NCBI GenBank assembly: GCA_004356455.1
Contig: SMWZ01000031.1
Coordinates: forward strand, 1 to 32,948
DNA: 32,948 nucleotides
From: Deltaproteobacteria bacterium
Lineage (GTDB): Bacteria > Myxococcota_A > UBA9160 > SZUA-336
Reading direction: 5' to 3'
The notes beneath the pieces are model-generated. The model was not told where the DNA came from. It saw nothing but the letters and a program-made list of their open reading frames with translations, and ran no database searches. Position 1 is the first letter of the stretch; each line of letters starts with the position of its first letter. Both the position numbers and the translations under genes were made by a program. Below are positions 1 to 8,279 of the stretch, one piece after another.

Positions 1-150
1 CGTATGGCCACCTCGACGCCCGCGCAGATCGTGGGCGCGGACGGGCGCAAGGGGCGACTCCAACCGGGTCACGACGCTGACCTTCTGCTGTTGGGCCCGG
101 ATCTCGCCGTGCAGGCCGTTTATCGTGCAGGTGAACGCATCAAGATCTAG
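1..150 (+). CDS. C-terminal end of an amidohydrolase-family enzyme (partial)
   Basis: The window opens in frame inside a gene, with 49 codons before TAG. The residues include G-R-L-x-P-G-x-D-A-D-L-L-L-L, followed by D-L-A-V-x-x-V-Y-R-A-G. This is the closing strand pattern of metal-dependent amidohydrolases, where the polypeptide returns to the small beta-sandwich domain. N-acetylglucosamine-6-phosphate deacetylase, beta-aspartyl (isoaspartyl) dipeptidase and imidazolonepropionase all end this way. The tail looks closest to the isoaspartyl dipeptidase or NagA type, but no catalytic residue lies in the window, so the substrate cannot be assigned. The family call rests on the P-G-x-D-A-D motif alone. 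Confidence 0.7.
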   Translation, partial: RMATSTPAQIVGADGRKGRLQPGHDADLLLLGPDLAVQAVYRAGERIKI

Positions 151-237
151 CCCCGGCGCGCGTTCCGTCAAGTTCATCCGTGCGGCGCCGATCCTCTGGG
201 GGACGAGCTGGAGTCTCGGGCAAGAGGAGAGGGATCG

Positions 238-561
238 ATGCGCAAGGTCGCGCGACGTGTTCTGACGGTGCTGGCGTTAGTGGTAGGCCTCGGGATCTCG
301 CAGCAGGCTCGAGCGATCAGCTACGAGGACTCTCTCGACAACTGCAGCTACCCCAAAGTCCTCGACGTGATGATCCTGCGGCCCATCTCGATGGCCTCGA
401 TCGTCCTTGGCGCCGGGCTCTTCGCCGTAATCGCGCCCATCTCGGTCTTCACGGTATGGGACGAGATCGACCAGGTGGCGATGGACCTCATCATCTCGCC
501 CGCGAGGTTCACGTTCAGGCGTCCGCTGGGAGAGTGCTCGGGCGCCCTGGCCGCCTACTAA
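238..561 (+). CDS. Small exported or membrane protein, function unknown
   Basis: This encodes 107 residues with a strong ribosome-binding site (AAGAGGAGAGGG) a few bases before the ATG. Residues 1-26 look like a Sec signal peptide (basic start, hydrophobic core, A-R-A cleavage motif). A second hydrophobic stretch at about 47-72 could cross the inner membrane or pack in the periplasm. The mature part has two cysteines (36 and 100) and ends with F-T-F-R-R-P-L-G-E. From memory, similar small exported proteins with a Phe-Thr-Phe...Arg-Pro-Leu-Gly ending are common in Deltaproteobacteria and have no assigned role; I could not check this by search. It is followed by a hairpin-rich region and faces a convergent gene. 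Confidence 0.75.
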   Translation: MRKVARRVLTVLALVVGLGISQQARAISYEDSLDNCSYPKVLDVMILRPISMASIVLGAGLFAVIAPISVFTVWDEIDQVAMDLIISPARFTFRRPLGECSGALAAY

Positions 562-682
562 CGGGGTATCGGCGGCACAGAGCCGCCTGCCCCCGCACTT
601 CGCTCGGTCGCTTCGCGCACTGCTACGCAGACCTCACTGCGCGCCCTAAAGGGCTTGCAACCCGGTCGTCCTCCTACTCCCG
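562..682. repeat. Structured convergent intergenic region; possible terminator or dispersed repeat
   Basis: This stretch of about 120 bp lies between the stops of two converging genes. It holds a perfect 6-bp GC hairpin at 571-587 (GGCGGC, loop ACAGA, GCCGCC), a GCCC/GGGC hairpin near 644-655, and a run of near-palindromic CTTCGCTCGGTCGCTTCGCG text. No T-tract follows either hairpin, so a classical intrinsic terminator is not shown. A Rho-independent-like bidirectional stop or a genome-wide palindromic repeat are both possible. No plausible gene was seen here. Confidence 0.4.
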
Positions 683-1138
683 TTAATGCCGGGAGCGGTG
701 TATTCGAGCCTGCTTTCGATGCTGCCGGCGATGCTCTGTCGCCACGTGCTGCTGGGTGTGCTCCGGACGCACGCTGAAGACGTGCCCAGGCCAGTAGAAG
801 CGGTAGTGATCGATATGTGCTCGCTGGCTGACGCGGACTTGGTGTCCACAGTGCCCGTCGTGCACGTGATCCCAACGAGGGACACGATCGGCGTAGTGCC
901 AGCGCGTCTCGTGACGCACGTAGGGTTTGCGATGTCTGGAAAACCGAGGCTGTGCATGGCCTACGTGAACACCGACCAGGTGGCCGAGCGCCACGGTAAC
1001 GACGTACGCATCGTGCGCACCCGTGCTGTAGCTCACGCGGAAGCCGGCATCCGCACGACCGGCCGAGGGCAGAGCCAGGATGAGCCCGGCCGGGGCAAGG
1101 AAGCACGACGCGATCGCCAGAGAGCGTAGGGTCTTCAT
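683..1138 (-). CDS. Histidine-rich exported protein, function unknown
   Basis: This encodes 151 residues. The start is taken at the ATG whose complement is 1136-1138, because AAGAGGAGA lies just upstream. A longer version starting at 1156 would begin inside that ribosome-binding site. Residues 1-29 form a clear signal peptide ending G-R-A. The mature part of about 120 residues holds about 20 histidines, many as H-x-H, H-x-x-H or D-H-V-H-D-G-H, plus aromatic residues (R-W-H-Y, Y-R-F-Y-W). The tail is basic and histidine-rich. This composition suggests binding of a transition metal in the periplasm, but that is inference from composition only. An 8-bp palindrome sits directly upstream of its ribosome-binding site, suggesting transcriptional or mRNA-level control. 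Confidence 0.6.
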   Translation of the reverse strand: MKTLRSLAIASCFLAPAGLILALPSAGRADAGFRVSYSTGAHDAYVVTVALGHLVGVHVGHAQPRFSRHRKPYVRHETRWHYADRVPRWDHVHDGHCGHQVRVSQRAHIDHYRFYWPGHVFSVRPEHTQQHVATEHRRQHRKQARIHRSRH

Positions 1139-1154
1139 CTGCGGTCTCCTCTTC

Positions 1155-1174
1155 AACTCGAAAATCTTCGAGTT
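1155..1174 (-). promoter_or_regulatory. Perfect palindrome upstream of the His-rich gene (operator or 5' UTR hairpin)
   Basis: AACTCGAA and TTCGAGTT form a perfect 8-bp inverted repeat with a 4-nt spacer. It lies immediately upstream of the AAGAGGAGA ribosome-binding site of the minus-strand histidine-rich gene. The symmetry fits a dimeric repressor site. If transcribed, it would also form a hairpin abutting the ribosome-binding site. The sequence does not show which applies. Confidence 0.45.
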
Positions 1175-1236
1175 CTTGCAGGCACGTTCGCTTGGACGTG
1201 TAGGCTGGACGTTTCTTCGATTGGAAGAGATGGGAG

Positions 1237-1310
1237 TGGCTGGCGGGCTAGGATTCGAACCTAGACTAACGGGGCCAGAACCCGTCGTCCTACCGTTAGA
1301 CGACCCGCCA
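1237..1310 (-). tRNA. tRNA-Gln (anticodon CUG)
   Basis: On the minus strand the sequence folds as a complete cloverleaf. The acceptor is TGGCGGG paired with CCCGCCA, the D stem GTC/GAC, the anticodon stem ACGGG/CCCGT with loop TTCTGGC (anticodon CTG), and the T arm CTAGG-TTCGAAT-CCTAG. The discriminator base is G and CCA is encoded (1237-1239). The U1-A72 pair with G73 is typical of bacterial tRNA-Gln. It lies 37 nt downstream of gltX on the same strand, so the two may share a transcript. Confidence 0.95.
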
Positions 1311-1347
1311 GAAGTGGCGCCGAAGTATAGGACTCCGCGGCCCTAGT

Positions 1348-2778
1348 TCAATCCTCTGCGTCCGTCCCGATGCGTTCGATCGCAGCGTCGATACGTTTCA
1401 GACTGCGCTCGCGGCCGAGGAGCTCGAGCGTCTCGAAGATTCCGGGGCTGGCCGCACCGCCTACGATGGCCACGCGCACGGGTTGCGCGAGCTCGGCGAG
1501 CTTTACCGCATGGCGTTCCAGCGCGACATGAAACGACTGTTTCAAAGCCTCTTCGCTCCACTTGGGCAACGCGGCCAGCGCATCGCGTAGCTCCTGGAGC
1601 GGCTGGGCGATCCGGGGCGTCAGGTGCTTCCGGGCTGCTTTGGGCTCGAGCTCGATCGCGTCGGTCAGGTAGAAACGAGCCAGCCTTGCCATCTCCGCGA
1701 GCGACTTGCTGCGCTCGCGCAGGAGATCGAGTAGACGCTCGAGCCCGGGCTCGGCAGGCACGGGCCCACCCGCCTCTGCCTCGAGGAAGGGGCGCGCGTA
1801 CGAGAACAGGGTCCCCATCGGGAGCGTCTTGATGTAATGCTGGCTGAGCCAGAGCAGCTTGTCGTCGTGGACCTGGGAGGGACTCCGGCCCACGCCCGTG
1901 AGCGAGAAGAGCTTGACGAGCTCCTCTTTGCTGAAGATCTCGAGGTCGCTATGGCCCCAGCCGAGCCGGGCGATGAAGTTGAGCATGGTCTCCGGCGTGA
2001 AGCCTCGATCCCGGTAGCTCTGAACCGACACGGATGCGTGACGCTTCGACAGCTTTTTCCCACCCGGCTCGACCAGCAGCGGAACGTGGGCGAACTGGGG
2101 AGGCGCGAAGCCCAGGGCCTGATACAGCAGCAGCTGGCGGGGCGTGCTGGTCATGTGCTCACGCCCGCGGATCACGTGGGTGATGCCCATGTCGTGATCA
2201 TCTACGACCACGGCCAGGTGATAGATGGGTGTGCCATCGGTGCGGGCAAGGACGAAGTCGTCGACCTGTGAGACGTCTTCACCGCTGTTGCCCGCGATCA
2301 GATCCTCCCAGCGAGTGAGTCCGCCCTCTATCACTCTAAGGCGCACACAGAACGGTAGGTCGACTTCGGCACCGATGCCCTTGTCGCGGCAGGTGCCATC
2401 GTAGCTCGGCTTACGTCCCGCGGCGCGTGCGGCCTCGCGCATGGCCTCGACTTCCTCGACCGTGCAGGTGCAGCGATACGCCGCGCCCGTGCGCAGCAAG
2501 GTCTCCACCGTCTCGCGATAACGGTCGAGCCGCTCGCTCTGCCTCGGAATCTCTGCGAAGCCCGGGACGGGATCGTAGTCAAGTCCGAGCCAGCTCAGGG
2601 CCTCGAGCACGTCCTCTTCCGACTCCCGGGTCGAGCGCGCGCGGTCCGTGTCCTCGAACCGCAACACAAAGGTACCGCCGGCGTGCCGGGCGAAGGCCCA
2701 GTTGAATAGCGCCGTGCGCGCTCCACCGATGTGGAGGGCCCCCGTCGGGCTGGGGGCGTACCTGGTTACCACCGACAT
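1348..2778 (-). CDS. gltX: Glutamate--tRNA ligase (class I)
   Basis: This encodes 476 residues. The ATG start at 2776-2778 puts the family N-terminus M-S-V-V-T-R-Y-A-P-S-P-T-G at residue 1; the open frame extends upstream without family sequence. The enzyme attaches glutamate to tRNA-Glu in the cytoplasm using ATP. Class I signatures are present: H-I-G-G at 16-19 (HIGH motif) and K-L-S-K-R at 242-246 (KMSKS motif). Cysteines 103, 105 and 130 resemble the zinc-site cysteines of the proteobacterial enzyme. The C-terminal anticodon-binding helical domain is present and the length is normal. The tRNA-Gln gene is immediately downstream. Whether this enzyme also charges tRNA-Gln (the indirect route with GatCAB) cannot be decided by eye. 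Confidence 0.97.
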   Translation of the reverse strand: MSVVTRYAPSPTGALHIGGARTALFNWAFARHAGGTFVLRFEDTDRARSTRESEEDVLEALSWLGLDYDPVPGFAEIPRQSERLDRYRETVETLLRTGAAYRCTCTVEEVEAMREAARAAGRKPSYDGTCRDKGIGAEVDLPFCVRLRVIEGGLTRWEDLIAGNSGEDVSQVDDFVLARTDGTPIYHLAVVVDDHDMGITHVIRGREHMTSTPRQLLLYQALGFAPPQFAHVPLLVEPGGKKLSKRHASVSVQSYRDRGFTPETMLNFIARLGWGHSDLEIFSKEELVKLFSLTGVGRSPSQVHDDKLLWLSQHYIKTLPMGTLFSYARPFLEAEAGGPVPAEPGLERLLDLLRERSKSLAEMARLARFYLTDAIELEPKAARKHLTPRIAQPLQELRDALAALPKWSEEALKQSFHVALERHAVKLAELAQPVRVAIVGGAASPGIFETLELLGRERSLKRIDAAIERIGTDAED

Positions 2779-2845
2779 CCGCAGAGACTCTAATCCAAGC
2801 CCTTTCTCTCTGCCTCGGGCGTGTCTGCGGCCGGAGGCTGCGCGG

Positions 2846-2880
2846 TTGACAAGCGAGGCCCCCCGGCCTATTGACAAGCC
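2846..2880. promoter_or_regulatory. Tandem TTGACAAGC repeats in the gltX/DUF177 divergent region
   Basis: The 204-nt region between divergent gltX and the DUF177 gene contains TTGACAAGC at 2846-2854 and again at 2871-2879, 25 bp apart. Each begins with the exact sigma-70 -35 hexamer TTGACA for plus-strand transcription. The bases 17 nt after the first copy (TATTGA) are only a poor -10, and nothing better follows the second. They may be -35 boxes or activator/repressor half-sites. This is a weak, sequence-only call. Confidence 0.3.
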
Positions 2881-2982
2881 GACTTCAAGTCCACACGCCA
2901 TAAGCCTTTTTGAGGTCCAGGTCCTTGGTTTTTCGGTGCCGGAAGCGTGAGTTTCGGGGCCGGCCGGGCCTGACAGGGTCCC

Positions 2983-3549
2983 ATGGGCACTCTTTCGATC
3001 CAGCTGGAAAGCGTCAACGAAAGCCCCCGGCGCTTTCACCTCGAGTCCGATTCAGACTGGTGGGAGCAGGCCCGGGAGGTGCTGTGCGAGTCCGACGTCG
3101 GCCTGTGCGCGCCCTTCGCGCTGGAGCTGAGTGGGTACCGGGTGGGCGCGCGCCTGCTGTTTCGTGGAGAGGCGCTGGGAGCCGTGGATCTCCGGTGCGG
3201 GCGCTGTGGTGAGTCTTACACACACGAGTTCCGAGAGCCGATCGAGCTGCTGCTCGAGCCCTCGCGCAGCCAGAGCGATGCGCCCAAGCCCGGGATCGAG
3301 CTCGACGCGGAGGACCTTAGTCTGGGCGTATACAACGGTGACGAGCTGAACTTCGAGCCGGTCCTGCGGGATATTCTGGCGCTGGCGTGGCCCATGCAGC
3401 CGCGTTGTGTCCAGGGGTGCCGCGGTCTTTGTCCCGTATGCGGGACAAACCGGAACCGCACGGGCTGCAGCTGCGATGTCTCGGAGGGTTCGCGCCCGCT
3501 CGCGAAGCTGGGGCGCCTGCTCGAAGAATCCAAGCGTAGAGGGCGCTAA
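2983..3549 (+). CDS. DUF177 / YceD family protein
   Basis: This encodes 188 residues. The DUF177 (YceD) family is linked to 23S rRNA accumulation and is almost always encoded just before rpmF, as here (24 nt gap). The N-terminal half has C-G-R-C at 72-75. The C-terminal half has a cysteine cluster at 142, 146, 150 and 153 (C-R-G-L-C-P-V-C-G-T-N, the usual family signature), then C162 and C164. The paired cysteines suggest metal binding. The ATG at 2983 has a modest AGGG upstream. It is probably the first gene of the long plus-strand cluster that runs through fab, nrdR, rib and nusB. Confidence 0.9.
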   Translation: MGTLSIQLESVNESPRRFHLESDSDWWEQAREVLCESDVGLCAPFALELSGYRVGARLLFRGEALGAVDLRCGRCGESYTHEFREPIELLLEPSRSQSDAPKPGIELDAEDLSLGVYNGDELNFEPVLRDILALAWPMQPRCVQGCRGLCPVCGTNRNRTGCSCDVSEGSRPLAKLGRLLEESKRRGR

Positions 3550-3573
3550 CGTAAAAAGCTGAAGGACGACGCG

Positions 3574-3765
3574 ATGGCCGTACCGAAGAAAAAAATGTCC
3601 AAGTCGAGATCGAGGATGCGCCGCGCGCACCAGGCGTTGGCGCTACCCAATCGCTCGCCCTGTTCGCAATGTGGCGCGCCCAGGGAGTCGCACCGCGTGT
3701 GCGCGGAGTGCGGTTACTATCGCGGCCGCCAGATCTTCAAGGTGGAGAAGGAGCAAGAGGCGTAG
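3574..3765 (+). CDS. rpmF: 50S ribosomal protein bL32
   Basis: This encodes 63 residues starting M-A-V-P-K-K-K-M-S-K-S, the canonical L32 N-terminus. Four cysteines (30, 33, 43, 46) form the two CxxC pairs of the zinc-binding C+ form, rather than the zinc-free paralogue. L32 is a structural protein of the large ribosomal subunit. It sits between the DUF177 gene and fabD, the usual ribosome/fatty-acid junction. In many relatives plsX and fabH come directly after rpmF, but here fabD follows after 30 nt. Confidence 0.97.
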   Translation: MAVPKKKMSKSRSRMRRAHQALALPNRSPCSQCGAPRESHRVCAECGYYRGRQIFKVEKEQEA

Positions 3766-3795
3766 GTCGAGAGGACCTGCGTCTCGGAGCCGCGC

Positions 3796-4731
3796 ATGCT
3801 GGCCGTCGTCTTTCCCGGGCAGGGCGCCCACAAAGTCGGGATGGCGATGGAGTTCGCGCGCGACTTCAGCGAGGCTCGCGAGGTGCTCGAGGAGGTGGAC
3901 GAGGCAACCGGGCTTCCGCTCTCGCGCTGGATCGAGCAGGGACCGGCGGAGGTGCTGCAGCGCACCGAGATCGCCCAGCCCGCGATCCTGGCGGCCTCGA
4001 TCGCGATCTACCGGGTGCTCGAGCCCCGTCTGAACGGCAGCGTCTCCTACCTGGCCGGACACAGCCTGGGCGAGTACTCGGCGTTGGTGGCGGCGGGCGC
4101 GCTCGAGCTGGGGGACGCAGCCTGTCTGGTGCGTCGCCGCGGCGCCCTGATGCAGGAGGCCGTACCCGAGGGCGAGGGTGGCATGACCGCTGTGCTGGGC
4201 CTTTCGGGCGAGGAGGTGGCCCGGGTCTGCGCCTCTATTGAGGGCGCGGTAGCGCCCGCCAACTTCAACTCGCCCCTCCAGACGGTGGTGGCCGGGGAGC
4301 GGGAGGCGCTTGCCGCCGCGGTTGCCGCGCTCGACGCGGCCGGGGCCGCCAAGCTCATCCCGTTGCCGGTCTCCGCTCCCTTCCACTGTTCGCTGATGCT
4401 GCCGGCGCAGGAGAAGCTCGCACCCGCGCTGACCGAAACCTGCTTCCGGAACGCGCGGGTTCCGGTGATCTCGAATGTGACGTCGCAGGCCTATACCTCG
4501 GTCGAGGATGCGCGCGCGCTGCTGAGCCAGCAGGTTTGCGCCCCGGTACGCTGGCTGGACTGTGTGCAGACGCTGGTGCGATCCGGGGTGCGGGTTCAGC
4601 TCGAGGTCGGCCCCGGGCGGGTACTCTCGAGCCTGGCACGCAAAACTGAACCGGGTCTCGTCTGTGCCAACGTCGAGAAGCCGGACGACTTGGAGGGCGC
4701 ACTCGCACGCGTCGAGGAAGCGCTGGCATGA
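3796..4731 (+). CDS. fabD: Malonyl-CoA:ACP transacylase
   Basis: This encodes 311 residues, the normal length. FabD moves malonyl from coenzyme A to acyl carrier protein, supplying the extender unit for type II fatty-acid synthesis. The N-terminus reads F-P-G-Q-G. The nucleophile serine is Ser90 in G-H-S-L-G. Arg115, in the R-G-x-x-M-Q motif, binds the malonyl carboxylate. His197 in S-A-P-F-H is the catalytic base, and A-N-F-N-S-P is the substrate-side loop. The stop overlaps the fabG start by 4 nt (ATGA), indicating translational coupling. Confidence 0.97.
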   Translation: MLAVVFPGQGAHKVGMAMEFARDFSEAREVLEEVDEATGLPLSRWIEQGPAEVLQRTEIAQPAILAASIAIYRVLEPRLNGSVSYLAGHSLGEYSALVAAGALELGDAACLVRRRGALMQEAVPEGEGGMTAVLGLSGEEVARVCASIEGAVAPANFNSPLQTVVAGEREALAAAVAALDAAGAAKLIPLPVSAPFHCSLMLPAQEKLAPALTETCFRNARVPVISNVTSQAYTSVEDARALLSQQVCAPVRWLDCVQTLVRSGVRVQLEVGPGRVLSSLARKTEPGLVCANVEKPDDLEGALARVEEALA

Positions 4732-5483
4732 GCGCGGACGCGGGCAGCTTGGGGGAGCGGGTGGCCCTGGTGACCGGGGGGTCCCGCGGGATCGGGCGAG
4801 CGATCGCGATCGAGCTCGCGCGCTGCGGGGCGCGCGTGGTGTTCGCCTATCGCTCGAATCTGGAGGCGGCGGAGCAGACCCAGAAGCGGATCCAGGAGAT
4901 CGGGGGCAGCGCCTGGGCCGTGCGCTGCGATGTGGCCGACCTGGCTGCGGTGGAGGAGCTGATCGCCTCGATCCTGCGGGAGCACGGCCGGCTCGACATC
5001 GTGGTCAACAACGCGGGCATTGCCCGCGATCAGCTGATCATGCGCATGAAGCCGGAGGATTTCGACGCCGTGCTGGCCACGAACCTGCGCGGAACCTGGA
5101 ACGTATGCCGCGCGTGTGCGCGTCCCATGCTCAAGGCGCGCACGGGTCGGATCATCAACCTCTCCTCGGTGGTGGCGGGCAGCGGCAACGCGGGTCAGAC
5201 CAACTACAGCGCCGCCAAGGCTGGCGTGGAGGCCCTGACGCGGTCGCTGGCCCGGGAGCTCGGGAGCCGTGGGATCACCGTGAACGCCGTGGCTCCCGGC
5301 TTGATTGAAACCGACATGACCCGCGAGCTCTCGCCCCAGCGGCTGGAGGGCCTGCAGGCTCAAATCCCGCTGGGACGCCTGGGCTCTATCGAGGATGTCG
5401 CGCGCGCGGTACGTTTTCTAGCCTCCGACGATGCGGACTACATCACTGGCCAGGTCCTGCGGGTGAGCGGAGGCCTGGGGTAG
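4728..5483 (+). CDS. fabG: 3-oxoacyl-ACP reductase
   Basis: This encodes 251 residues of a short-chain dehydrogenase. It reduces 3-oxoacyl-ACP to 3-hydroxyacyl-ACP with NADPH. Visible motifs are the nucleotide-binding T-G-G-S-R-G-I-G at about 16-23, N-N-A-G at 94-97, and the tetrad Asn119, Ser147, Tyr160 and Lys164 (Y-S-A-A-K). P-G-L-I-E-T-D-M and the C-terminal G-G-L-G fit FabG rather than a generic SDR, and the fab neighbours settle the assignment. It overlaps fabD by 4 nt and is followed by acpP after 10 nt. Confidence 0.96.
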   Translation: MSADAGSLGERVALVTGGSRGIGRAIAIELARCGARVVFAYRSNLEAAEQTQKRIQEIGGSAWAVRCDVADLAAVEELIASILREHGRLDIVVNNAGIARDQLIMRMKPEDFDAVLATNLRGTWNVCRACARPMLKARTGRIINLSSVVAGSGNAGQTNYSAAKAGVEALTRSLARELGSRGITVNAVAPGLIETDMTRELSPQRLEGLQAQIPLGRLGSIEDVARAVRFLASDDADYITGQVLRVSGGLG

Positions 5484-5493
5484 GGAGGAGCGG

Positions 5494-5733
5494 ATGGCAG
5501 TCGAGGACAGGATCCGGGAGATCATCGTGGAGCAGCTGGGGGTACCGGCCGGCCAGGTCGTGCCCGAAGCCTCCTTCATCGACGACCTGGGAGCGGACTC
5601 CCTCGATATCGTGGAGCTCGTGATGGCGCTCGAAGAGGCGTTTGACCTCGAGATTCCCGACGACGACGCTGAGAAGATCCAGACCGTTCAGGACGCGATC
5701 AGCTACGTAGACGAGCGCACGCGCAAGGACTGA
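5494..5733 (+). CDS. acpP: Acyl carrier protein
   Basis: This encodes 79 residues, acidic, starting right after a GGGAGGAG ribosome-binding site. The phosphopantetheine attachment site is Ser36 in [10 protein letters not shown]. The loop I-P-D-D-D-A-E-K and the final helix T-V-Q-D-A-I-S-Y match primary fatty-acid ACPs. It carries the growing acyl chain between FabD, FabG and FabF, whose genes flank it. The strong ribosome-binding site, compared with its coupled neighbours, fits the need for abundant ACP. Confidence 0.97.
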   Translation: MAVEDRIREIIVEQLGVPAGQVVPEASFIDDLGADSLDIVELVMALEEAFDLEIPDDDAEKIQTVQDAISYVDERTRKD

Positions 5734-5742
5734 GCACAGCGC

Positions 5743-7029
5743 GTGGGACCCCGCCTCGAAACACGTACGATCGGCCTGCGCCGGGTCGTAATCACGGGCA
5801 TGGGCAGCGTTAGCTCCGTGGGCAACGATGTCGCCTCGGCCTGGAGCGCGCTGCTCAAGGGCGCGTCCGGCATCGCGCGTGTCGAGGGCTTCCCGGTCGA
5901 GGACGAGCGCGTGCAGATTGCGGGTCAGCTCAAGGGATTCGATCCCCGATCGGTGCTCGAGCGCAAGGAGGTGCGGCGCCTCGACCCCTTCGTCCGCTAT
6001 GCCGTGGCCGCTGCTCAGGAGGCGGTCGACGATGCAGGTCTGGACATGGCGCGGGAGGACGCCGAGCGCGTGGGGGTGCTGGTGGGCTCGGGTATCGGCG
6101 GGCTGCACGCGCTCGAGGAAAACTGCAAGGTGCTCCAGGCACGTGGATCCGGGCGCGTATCGCCCTTCTTCGTACCCCAGCTGACGGCCAATATGGCGTC
6201 GGGCTACGTCTCCATGCGCTTCGGCGCACGCGGGCCCAACAGCTGTGTGGTGACTGCGTGCGCGACCGGAAGCCACGCCATCGGCGAAGCCTACCGCCTG
6301 CTCCAGCGGGGAGATGCGGACGTGATGCTGGCCGGGGGCGCGGAGGCGAGTGTCACACCCCTGGGACTGGCGGGCTTCGCGGCGATGCGGGCGCTTTCCA
6401 CCCGCAACGACGCTCCGTCGCGCGCCAGCCGGCCCTTCGATGCGGGGCGCGATGGCTTCGTGGTGGCGGAGGGTGCGGGGGTGCTGGTAATGGAGAGCCT
6501 CGAGCATGCTCTCGTACGCGGGGCCCCGATCCATGCGGAGTTGGTTGGCTACGGCATGTCCGGCGACGCTCACCATATGACGGCACCTCCGGAGGATGGG
6601 ATGGGGGCACAGATCGCGATGCGCCGGGCGCTGCAGGATGCCCAGCTCGAGCCCGGGTCGGTCGACTACATCAACGCCCACGGCACCAGCACTCCGCTTA
6701 ACGACAGCGTCGAGACCCGGGCCATTCGCCGGGTCTTCGCCGAGCACGCCGAGCGGCTCATGGTATCGTCTACCAAGTCGATGACGGGCCATGCCCTGGG
6801 CGCGGCCGGGGGCCTGGAGGCGATTTTTACGGCCCTATGTGTGCGCGAGGGCCAGGTGCCGCCCACCATCAACTATGAGGAGCCCGACCCCGAGTGTGAC
6901 CTGGATTACGTGCCGAACGAGGCCCGAAAGGCGGACGTGAAGGTGGCGCTCTCCAACTCCTTCGGTTTTGGGGGCACCAATGCCGTCCTGGCGATCGCCC
7001 GCTACGATGCGGAACAGGAGGCGCCGTGA
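5743..7029 (+). CDS. fabF: 3-oxoacyl-ACP synthase II
   Basis: This encodes 428 residues from a GTG start 9 nt after acpP. The family core begins V-V-I-T-G-M-G at residue 15, so the start is slightly longer than typical, but no ATG lies nearer. FabF condenses malonyl-ACP with acyl-ACP. The catalytic triad is visible: Cys173 in T-A-C-A-T-G, His313 in N-A-H-G-T-S-T, and His350 in K-S-M-T-G-H. The glycine-rich end N-S-F-G-F-G-G-T-N is intact. Its last codons overlap the glyA start (GTGA), so the fatty-acid and one-carbon genes are coupled. Confidence 0.97.
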   Translation: MGPRLETRTIGLRRVVITGMGSVSSVGNDVASAWSALLKGASGIARVEGFPVEDERVQIAGQLKGFDPRSVLERKEVRRLDPFVRYAVAAAQEAVDDAGLDMAREDAERVGVLVGSGIGGLHALEENCKVLQARGSGRVSPFFVPQLTANMASGYVSMRFGARGPNSCVVTACATGSHAIGEAYRLLQRGDADVMLAGGAEASVTPLGLAGFAAMRALSTRNDAPSRASRPFDAGRDGFVVAEGAGVLVMESLEHALVRGAPIHAELVGYGMSGDAHHMTAPPEDGMGAQIAMRRALQDAQLEPGSVDYINAHGTSTPLNDSVETRAIRRVFAEHAERLMVSSTKSMTGHALGAAGGLEAIFTALCVREGQVPPTINYEEPDPECDLDYVPNEARKADVKVALSNSFGFGGTNAVLAIARYDAEQEAP

Positions 7030-8270
7030 GTCTAGGAAGTGTCGATCCAGAGATGGCGCGAGCCATCGCCAGCGAGATCGAGCGGCAGCAGACCAGCCTG
7101 GAGCTGATCGCCAGCGAGAACTTCGCCTCCTGCGCCGTGCTCGAAGCCATGGGCACGCCGCTCACGAACAAGTATGCCGAGGGCTATCCGGGCAGGCGCT
7201 ACTACGGCGGGTGCGAGTATATCGATGTGGTGGAGTCGCTCGCGATCGAGCGCGCCGAGCGCCTCTTCGGAGCGGATCATGCCAACGTTCAGCCGCATTC
7301 TGGCTCGAGCGCCAACATGGCCGCGTACTTCGCCGTACTCGAGCCCGGTGACACGATTCTGGGCATGGAACTCAGCCACGGAGGGCACCTCACACACGGG
7401 AGCGAGGTCAATTTCTCGGGACAGTTCTTCAAGTTCGTGCGCTACGGCGTGGGGGAGCAGGACCAGCGAATCGATTTCGACCAGGTGCGCGAGCTGGCGC
7501 GAGCGCACCGCCCCAAGCTAATCCAGTGCGGTTACACCGCGTATCCGCGCACGATCGACTTCCGCAGCTTTGGTGAGATCGCACGAGAGGTCGACGCGAT
7601 TCTTTTCGCGGACATCGCGCATATCGCAGGACTGGTGGTGGCCGGCGTCCACCCCACCCCGGTGGGGCACGCTCAGATCGTGACCACCACCACGCACAAG
7701 ACCCTGCGTGGACCGCGGGGGGGCTTGATCCTATGCGATGCCAAGTATGCGCCGGCCATCGACCGAGCGGTCTTTCCGTTCAGCCAGGGCGGACCGCTTG
7801 AGCACGTGATCGCGGCCAAGGCCGTTGCGCTCGAGGAGGCCTCGCGGCCGGAGTTCAAGGAGTACGCCCAGCAGATCGTACGCAATGCGCGGGCCATGGC
7901 CGAAGCGGTTGCGGAGCGCGGCTTCCGTCTGGTCTCGGGGGGGACGGATAACCATCTTTTCGTGATCGACTTCCGCGATCGGGAGCTCTCGGGGCTAAAG
8001 GCGCAGCGCCGACTCGACCGTGCGGGGATCACGACCTCGAAGAGCACGGTACCCGGTGAGCGGCGCTCCCCGTGGGTCACGAGCGGGCTACGCGTTGGCA
8101 CGCCCGCCATTACTACGCGCGGCATGCGCGAGGAGGAGATGCGCCAGATCGCCGGCTGGCTCGCCGATGTCCTCGAGAACCTGGAGGACGAAGAGCTGGC
8201 GGCTCGCATTCGGGAGCAAGTGTGCGAGCTCTGCCTGCGCTTCCCGCTGCCGTATCCCGTGCTCGCGTGA
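7026..8270 (+). CDS. glyA: Serine hydroxymethyltransferase
   Basis: This encodes 414 residues from a GTG overlapping the fabF stop by 4 nt. The PLP enzyme interconverts serine and glycine and loads one-carbon units on tetrahydrofolate. The PLP lysine is Lys225 in [14 protein letters not shown]. Other family blocks are [28 protein letters not shown] and D-I-A-H-I-A-G-L. The length is normal. One local oddity is [11 protein letters not shown] where most members have a G-x-S-A-Y-P-R block. It is not near the PLP lysine in sequence and probably tolerated. Confidence 0.97.
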   Translation: MSLGSVDPEMARAIASEIERQQTSLELIASENFASCAVLEAMGTPLTNKYAEGYPGRRYYGGCEYIDVVESLAIERAERLFGADHANVQPHSGSSANMAAYFAVLEPGDTILGMELSHGGHLTHGSEVNFSGQFFKFVRYGVGEQDQRIDFDQVRELARAHRPKLIQCGYTAYPRTIDFRSFGEIAREVDAILFADIAHIAGLVVAGVHPTPVGHAQIVTTTTHKTLRGPRGGLILCDAKYAPAIDRAVFPFSQGGPLEHVIAAKAVALEEASRPEFKEYAQQIVRNARAMAEAVAERGFRLVSGGTDNHLFVIDFRDRELSGLKAQRRLDRAGITTSKSTVPGERRSPWVTSGLRVGTPAITTRGMREEEMRQIAGWLADVLENLEDEELAARIREQVCELCLRFPLPYPVLA

Positions 8271-8279
8271 GGAGCTTCG

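Noticed and set aside
1183-1200. CACGT/ACGTG inverted repeat as a terminator for tRNA-Gln
   Set aside because: Only five pairs with a long loop and no T-run on the minus strand.
2779-3039. Longer N-terminus for gltX beginning at 3039
   Set aside because: The added 87 residues have no GluRS similarity and overlap the divergent DUF177 gene.
5443-6792. Long open frame of 449 codons on the minus strand opposite fabF
   Set aside because: It lies entirely over the catalytic core of fabF, has no recognisable motif, and reflects high GC codon bias that removes stops on the other strand.
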